From positions 1 to 64,000 of the forward strand of contig NZ_JANHDM010000015.1 of NCBI RefSeq assembly GCF_024494685.1: a stretch of 64,000 nt of DNA, read 5' to 3'. This document shows positions 60,145-64,000 of this stretch, in pieces. The DNA comes from Halorubrum rubrum (GTDB lineage: Archaea > Halobacteriota > Halobacteria > Halobacteriales > Haloferacaceae). Numbering within the stretch: position 1 is the first letter of the stretch; each line of letters begins with the position of its first letter. The position numbers and the translations under genes were made by a program. Under the pieces are notes generated by a model, which saw only the letters and a list, made by a program, of their open reading frames with translations, was not told the origin of the DNA and did not search any database.

Positions 60145-61290
60145 GTGCCGGTTACCGACAAGCCTCAAGTCAGTCTGCCGGTTTCGTGGGACTGGATGGG
60201 GAATTTCGGCGACCAACCGACCCGATCGCGGCTCGAGTTCGACCGCGGGGAGCTCACCGGGGCGATAGGAGATTCGGTTACAGTCATCCCGCTGATCGTC
60301 GCGCTGGCGCTGTTGACCGAGGTGTCGCTCCCGCACGTGCTCGTCGGCTTCGGCGTCTTCCAGGTCCTCTGGGGGGTCGCCTACGGGCTCCCGGTCTCGG
60401 TGGAGCCGATGAAGGCGCTCGCGGCGCTCGCCATCGCCGGGGCGCTCACCTACGCCGAGCTGGCGCTCGCCGGACTCGCACTGGCCGTCGTTCTGCTCGC
60501 GATCGGACTCTCGGGGACGCTCTCGGCCGTGGAGCGCTGGATCGGCGATCCGGTCATCCGCGGGATCCAGTTCGCCGTCGGGCTGGTACTGCTCGAAACG
60601 GGCGTCCGGATCGGGCTCGAGGACCCGCTGTTCGGGGTCGCGGGGCTCGCGATAGCGGGACTCGCCGTCGTCGTCGGGCGGCGAGAGGCGGGCGGGCTCG
60701 CCGTCGTCGCCGCCTGCGTCGCGATCGCGGCGTGGACCGCCGGGGTGCCGACGCCGACGCTTCCGGGCGCTCCGCCAGTGCCGGACCTCGCGTCCGCGGT
60801 CGGCTGGAACGCGGCGGAGGGAGCGTTCGCCCAGCTCGCGATGACGGTCGGCAACGCCGCGCTCGCGACCTCGCTGCTCTTCGCCGACCGGTTCGACGCC
60901 GACGTCTCCGCGGACGACCTCTCGACGAGCATGGGCGTGACGAACCTGCTTGCCGTTCCCATGGGCGCGATCCCGATGTGTCACGGCTGCGACGGCGTCG
61001 CGGGCAAACACGCCTTCGGCGCGCGGACCGGCGGGGCGAACGTCCTGATCGGCGTCGGCTACCTCGGGGCCGCGCTCGTCGCGACGCCGGCGCTGCTCGC
61101 GGCGTTCCCGGTCTCGATGGTCGGCGCGGTGCTCGCGGTCGTCGCGGTGTCGCTCGGCAGCGCCGTCGAGGAGTCCTCGAACCTCCCGCTGTCGGTCGGC
61201 ATCGGCGTCCTCGCGCTGGTCACGAACCTCGGAATAGCCTTCCTCGTCGGGATCGTCGCCGACCTCGCGTGGACGCGGCTGGAACGGTGA
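60145..61290 (+). CDS. MOT1-type molybdate/sulfate transporter
   Basis: The 381-residue membrane protein starts at GTG 60145. It has ten or more TM segments and two conserved motifs of the MOT1/SulP-like putative molybdate transporter family: VLWGVAYGLPVSVEPMKALA (P-V-x-P) and AVPMGAIPMCHGCDGVAGKH (PMCHGCGG-like; here CDG). It would import molybdate or sulfate. No Moco gene is adjacent, and its own short leader suggests a separate transcript. Confidence 0.9.
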   Translation: MPVTDKPQVSLPVSWDWMGNFGDQPTRSRLEFDRGELTGAIGDSVTVIPLIVALALLTEVSLPHVLVGFGVFQVLWGVAYGLPVSVEPMKALAALAIAGALTYAELALAGLALAVVLLAIGLSGTLSAVERWIGDPVIRGIQFAVGLVLLETGVRIGLEDPLFGVAGLAIAGLAVVVGRREAGGLAVVAACVAIAAWTAGVPTPTLPGAPPVPDLASAVGWNAAEGAFAQLAMTVGNAALATSLLFADRFDADVSADDLSTSMGVTNLLAVPMGAIPMCHGCDGVAGKHAFGARTGGANVLIGVGYLGAALVATPALLAAFPVSMVGAVLAVVAVSLGSAVEESSNLPLSVGIGVLALVTNLGIAFLVGIVADLAWTRLER

Positions 61291-61374
61291 GACGCGCGAT
61301 CGAGGGAACGGTCGACGCGAGCGAACGGCCGGGAACCCTGGATTTTTGTATCTACCCTGATCGTTGATGATCGT

Positions 61375-62181
61375 ATGTCTCGCGAGATCGCTCCCGGTAT
61401 CCACTGGATCTACGAGGCCGGGCCGGACAGAACGGAATCGTGGGACCTCGCCGACCGGGACCCGGAGTGGTACGAGGCCGGGCGGGAGGCGTACGTCCCC
61501 CAGTGTGCGTACCTCGTCGACGGCGGCGAGGAGACGCTGCTCTTCGACACGCTGTCGCCGGCGAGCACCGAGGAGATACTGACCGCTGTCGACGAACTGG
61601 TCGGCGACCGCGGGCTCGATTACCTCGTCGTCTCGCACCCGGACGTGCCTCACGCCGGGAACACGCTGGCGATCTTGGAAGCGCACCCGGAGACGACGCT
61701 CGTCGCGCCCGGCTACGGCAACGACCACGAACTGTACCACCTCGACGAGGGGATCCACGTCACCGAGGGCGATCGGATCGACCTTGGCGACCGGGTCGTC
61801 GAGTTCCACGAGGCGACGTTCCTCGACGCGCCGGTCTCGGTGTGGATGACGGAACGGGAGACGGAGACGCTGTTCCCGGTCGACTGGATGGGATTCATCC
61901 ATCTCGACGAGGAGAAGCTGACCTTCGTCGACGAGCTCGACGGCGAGTTCGACCCCAGCCGCCTGGTCGAGTTCCACGGCCGAGTGTTGTTCTGGTACCA
62001 GTACGTCGACGTCGAGAAGACCAACGCCGAGATCGACAGGCTCGTCGAGAAGTTCGACCCGCAGATCGTCGCGCCCGCACACGGGCTCGTGATACGTGAG
62101 AACGCCACCGACTACATGGATCTGATGAAGGACGTGACCCGCACCATCGACGGACAGGAACGGATCGGGACGCTCGGGTGA
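61375..62181 (+). CDS. MBL-fold protein with variant metal motif, copy 1
   Basis: The 268-residue metallo-beta-lactamase-fold protein of the flavodiiron-like type has no flavodoxin domain. Motif 2 reads VVSHPDVPHAGN instead of HxHxDH, so the second His is Asp and the Asp is Pro. The Asp in VDWMG and the late His in VAPAHG are kept. The middle His region (FLDAPVS) lacks His. The start of the domain is typical (YVPQCAYLVDGGEETLLFDT). The stop overlaps the next long frame. Probably a single-metal or non-hydrolytic protein; substrate unknown. Confidence 0.82.
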   Translation: MSREIAPGIHWIYEAGPDRTESWDLADRDPEWYEAGREAYVPQCAYLVDGGEETLLFDTLSPASTEEILTAVDELVGDRGLDYLVVSHPDVPHAGNTLAILEAHPETTLVAPGYGNDHELYHLDEGIHVTEGDRIDLGDRVVEFHEATFLDAPVSVWMTERETETLFPVDWMGFIHLDEEKLTFVDELDGEFDPSRLVEFHGRVLFWYQYVDVEKTNAEIDRLVEKFDPQIVAPAHGLVIRENATDYMDLMKDVTRTIDGQERIGTLG

Positions 62182-62216
62182 CTCATGACGGGAACCCACG
62201 CTCTCGGGGTGGATCC

Positions 62217-62957
62217 ATGACGACCCCTGTCACGCCGACCGTCGAGTGGATAAACCAGTGTTACGACCACGAGGGGCGACACGAGCACGTCTCGTTGTAC
62301 CTGCTCCGCGCGCCGGCGGGGACGGTGCTCGTCGACTCCGGCTCCTTCTATCACCGCGAGGAGATCACCGCGGCCGTCGAGGAGGCGACCGGCGGGGACG
62401 GCCCCGACGCGATCGTGCTCTCGCACTCGGATTACCCCCACGCGGCGAACGTCTCGCCCCTGGGCGGGGACACCGAGGACGTCGAACTCGTCGCCTCGTC
62501 GGCGTCGCCGGCCCAGCAGGGGCTCCCGGACGCCCGCAAGTGCGACATCGGCGGCTCGCTTACGATCCAGGGCCGGGAGTTCAGCTTCATCGACCCGCCG
62601 CTCGCCGACCGATCGCACACGACGTGGATCTACGACCACGGCGACGGAGTGTTGTTCACCGCCGACGGCTTCGGGAACTACCACGACCCCGGCCAGTGCG
62701 ATCACCTCTCGGGCGACTTCCCGGACGTCACGCCCGCCGAGGCCGTCTACGAGTACCACCGCGACAACCTGGTCTGGCTGCGCTACGTCGCCCCCGAAAA
62801 GGTCGAGCGTACGCTCGACGACATCTTCGACGAGTTCGACGTGCGCGCCGTCGCGCCGATCCACGGCAATCCGATCGAGGCCGCGGACCTGGACGTCTAC
62901 CGCGACCGGCTCGGCGAGGCGATGCGCCGGATCGCGGACGAGTACGCCGTCGCGTGA
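62217..62957 (+). CDS. MBL-fold protein with variant metal motif, copy 2
   Basis: This 246-residue paralog of the preceding gene starts at ATG 62217. It begins VEWINQCYDHEGRHEHVSLY, has motif 2 LSHSDYPHAAN (again HxDxPH), keeps a middle His (DRSHTTWIYDHG), the Asp in LFTADGFGNY and the last His in APIHGN. So four or five of the usual ligands remain. The two genes are tandem on one strand, 35 bases apart. They could form a heterodimer. It converges on the lyase gene, whose stop lies at the very next base. Confidence 0.82.
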   Translation: MTTPVTPTVEWINQCYDHEGRHEHVSLYLLRAPAGTVLVDSGSFYHREEITAAVEEATGGDGPDAIVLSHSDYPHAANVSPLGGDTEDVELVASSASPAQQGLPDARKCDIGGSLTIQGREFSFIDPPLADRSHTTWIYDHGDGVLFTADGFGNYHDPGQCDHLSGDFPDVTPAEAVYEYHRDNLVWLRYVAPEKVERTLDDIFDEFDVRAVAPIHGNPIEAADLDVYRDRLGEAMRRIADEYAVA

Positions 62958-63812
62958 TCACCGGATCCCGGCCGCCTCGGCGCGCTCGACGAGCGTGCGG
63001 GCGCGCTCGACGAGGGGCGGATCGATCATCTGCCCGTCGACGGTGAACGCCCCCGTCCCTTCCTCGGTCGCGCGCTCCTGTCCGGCGAGCACCGTCTCCG
63101 CCCACCCCAACTGGTCCGCGGTCGGCGTGAACGCCTCGTGTATCACCGGGACCTGGTCGGGGTGGATCGCGAGCTTCCCGTCGAAGCCGAGCTCGACGAC
63201 GAACTCGGCCTGCTCGCGTAACCCGTCGAGGTCCCGGATGTCGGTGTAGACGGTGTCGAAGGCGTCGACGCCGGCCGCGGCCGCCGCGACGACGATCCGC
63301 TCGCGTGCGTACAGCGACTCGGTCTTGTCGTCGGTCACCGTCGCGCCGACGTCGGCGGTGAAGTCCTGGTCGCCGAACGCCACCCCGTCCACGCCGCCTG
63401 CTTCCGCGATCTCCTCGGCGGCCACGACGCCCGCGGCCGTCTCGATCAGCGGGACGACCCCGATCGGCTCGCTCGCGAGGTCGTCGAGGTCCTCGGCCAG
63501 CGCGTCGACGGTCTCGGGCGACTCCGCTTTCGGGAGGAGGACGCTCTCCGGCGGGGAGTCGACCTCTCCGACGACGCTCTCGACGTCCTCCGGCCCGGTC
63601 CGGTCGTAGGGGTTGATCCGGACGGTAACGTCCGGCGTCGGGTCGTCGAGCGAGTCAAGCATCTCCCGGACGGTTCCACGGGCCCCGATCTTCGCGTCGG
63701 GGGCGACGGCGTCCTCGAGGTCGAAGATGACCGCGTCCGCCTCCGTCTCGACGGCCTTCTCCATCATCTCCCGATCGTCGCCCGGACAGTACAGAAGCGA
63801 TCGACGAACCAT
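62958..63812 (-). CDS. HpcH/HpaI aldolase/citrate-lyase-beta family enzyme
   Basis: The 284-residue TIM-barrel lyase has RRSLLYCPGDDREMMEKAVE (start), DLEDAVAPDAK (metal Glu/Asp), TVRINPYDRTG (substrate Arg), VLLPKAES, LIETAAGVVAAEEIA (Glu), VAFGDQDFTADVG (Asp), and KLAIHPDQVPVIHEAF. This matches citryl-CoA/malyl-CoA/beta-methylmalyl-CoA lyase or CitE-like enzymes acting on CoA thioesters of hydroxy acids. ATG 63812 fits the family N-terminus; a 53-codon longer frame is unsupported. Confidence 0.92.
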   Translation of the reverse strand: MVRRSLLYCPGDDREMMEKAVETEADAVIFDLEDAVAPDAKIGARGTVREMLDSLDDPTPDVTVRINPYDRTGPEDVESVVGEVDSPPESVLLPKAESPETVDALAEDLDDLASEPIGVVPLIETAAGVVAAEEIAEAGGVDGVAFGDQDFTADVGATVTDDKTESLYARERIVVAAAAAGVDAFDTVYTDIRDLDGLREQAEFVVELGFDGKLAIHPDQVPVIHEAFTPTADQLGWAETVLAGQERATEEGTGAFTVDGQMIDPPLVERARTLVERAEAAGIR

Positions 63813-63917
63813 GTGGGTCACACGATCGCACTCCCCGAAAAACCCGTGGTCGGGTCGATCCGGTTTCGGAACCGATCCGACCGGAACGCCTTTCGCCGGG
63901 CGGCCGGACGGGGGAAC

Positions 63918-64000
63918 ATGTCCGACGCGAGCGACCGAAAACGCTCGGCCGCGTCGCACTTCGGCGACCACGCCGCCGCGTACCTCGACAGCGACGTCCA
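63918..64000 (+). CDS. Start of a probable SAM-dependent methyltransferase (partial)
   Basis: ATG 63918 opens MSDASDRKRSAASHFGDHAA with AYLDSDV after it, running off the window. The SAASHFGDHAAAYLDS pattern (Phe-x-x-x-Ala-x-x-Tyr-hydrophobic-x-Ser) is the typical leader of class I methyltransferases of the UbiE/DUF-type, ahead of the SAM-binding domain. Only 27 residues are present, so the assignment is tentative. Confidence 0.5.
   Translation, partial: MSDASDRKRSAASHFGDHAAAYLDSDV

Noticed and set aside
58990-62199. 1069-residue antisense frame
   Set aside because: Long minus-strand frame spanning three well-supported plus-strand genes and their gaps; very rich in Arg/Asp/Gly/Glu with no motif. 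High G+C leaves few stops by chance.

Overview
The window comes from a halophilic archaeon (class Halobacteria; a Halorubrum-like genome is plausible but not proven). The evidence is the high G+C, the acidic deduced proteins, the start of a haloarchaeal 16S rRNA gene at the left edge, TATA-box binding protein and Orc1/Cdc6 genes, Tat-type lipoproteins, and haloarchaea-specific families. It reads as core chromosome with some accessory patches.

0-5.4 kb, core locus. A 16S rRNA gene (minus strand, leaving the window) has a promoter region with at least three copies of the haloarchaeal rRNA promoter core. Next come tbp, orc1/cdc6 and a replication origin with four origin-recognition boxes and an A+T-rich stretch. 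A winged-helix protein and tRNA-Val(GAC) follow. The rRNA genes are read away from the origin.

5.4-18 kb. An M24 'pita-bread' fold protein lacking the usual metal ligands, a secreted LamG/PKD protein and small membrane proteins are separated by several short tandem duplications. A complete PotDABC-type ABC importer operon follows, divergent from an aminotransferase, then a GlcD-type FAD oxidase and a membrane protein.

18-23.9 kb, defence and toxin-antitoxin patch. HicB/HicA is followed by a 1396-residue type IIG restriction-modification protein whose target-recognition third is strikingly A+T-rich. A 145-bp direct repeat, present three times plus a fragment, carries the end of the RM gene. 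It abuts a DUF433 antitoxin gene whose DUF5615 toxin partner is cut off by the repeat.

23.9-37.3 kb. An SDR without its catalytic Tyr, a secreted beta-domain protein coupled to a MacB-like ABC exporter, a ThDP enzyme, three M20-type amidohydrolases, a DMT transporter, a TFS/RPA12-like zinc-ribbon protein without the catalytic Asp-Glu pair, a LURP-one protein and a threonine-dehydratase-like enzyme.

37.3-39.5 kb. Two different phage-tail-tube (gp19-like) proteins and a helix-hairpin-helix protein form a compact cassette with no sheath, baseplate, spike or ATPase nearby. This is the strongest candidate for an undescribed system here.

39.5-47.5 kb. A DAO-type FAD oxidase and an ornithine cyclodeaminase-like enzyme, then a complete LivKHMGF importer. 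With the hydrolases upstream this suggests uptake and breakdown of amino acids or N-substituted amino acids.

47.5-64 kb. Zn-alcohol dehydrogenase, an orphan soluble histidine kinase, RfcL with a C-terminal PIP box, prs with a coupled 57-codon ORF, an unknown protein divergent from an HTH regulator across a palindrome, DoxX and SafE-type membrane proteins, a CocE/NonD hydrolase, a bactofilin-like secreted/membrane protein, a MOT1-type molybdate/sulfate transporter, two tandem MBL-fold proteins with the variant motif HxDxPH, an HpcH/HpaI lyase and the start of a probable methyltransferase.
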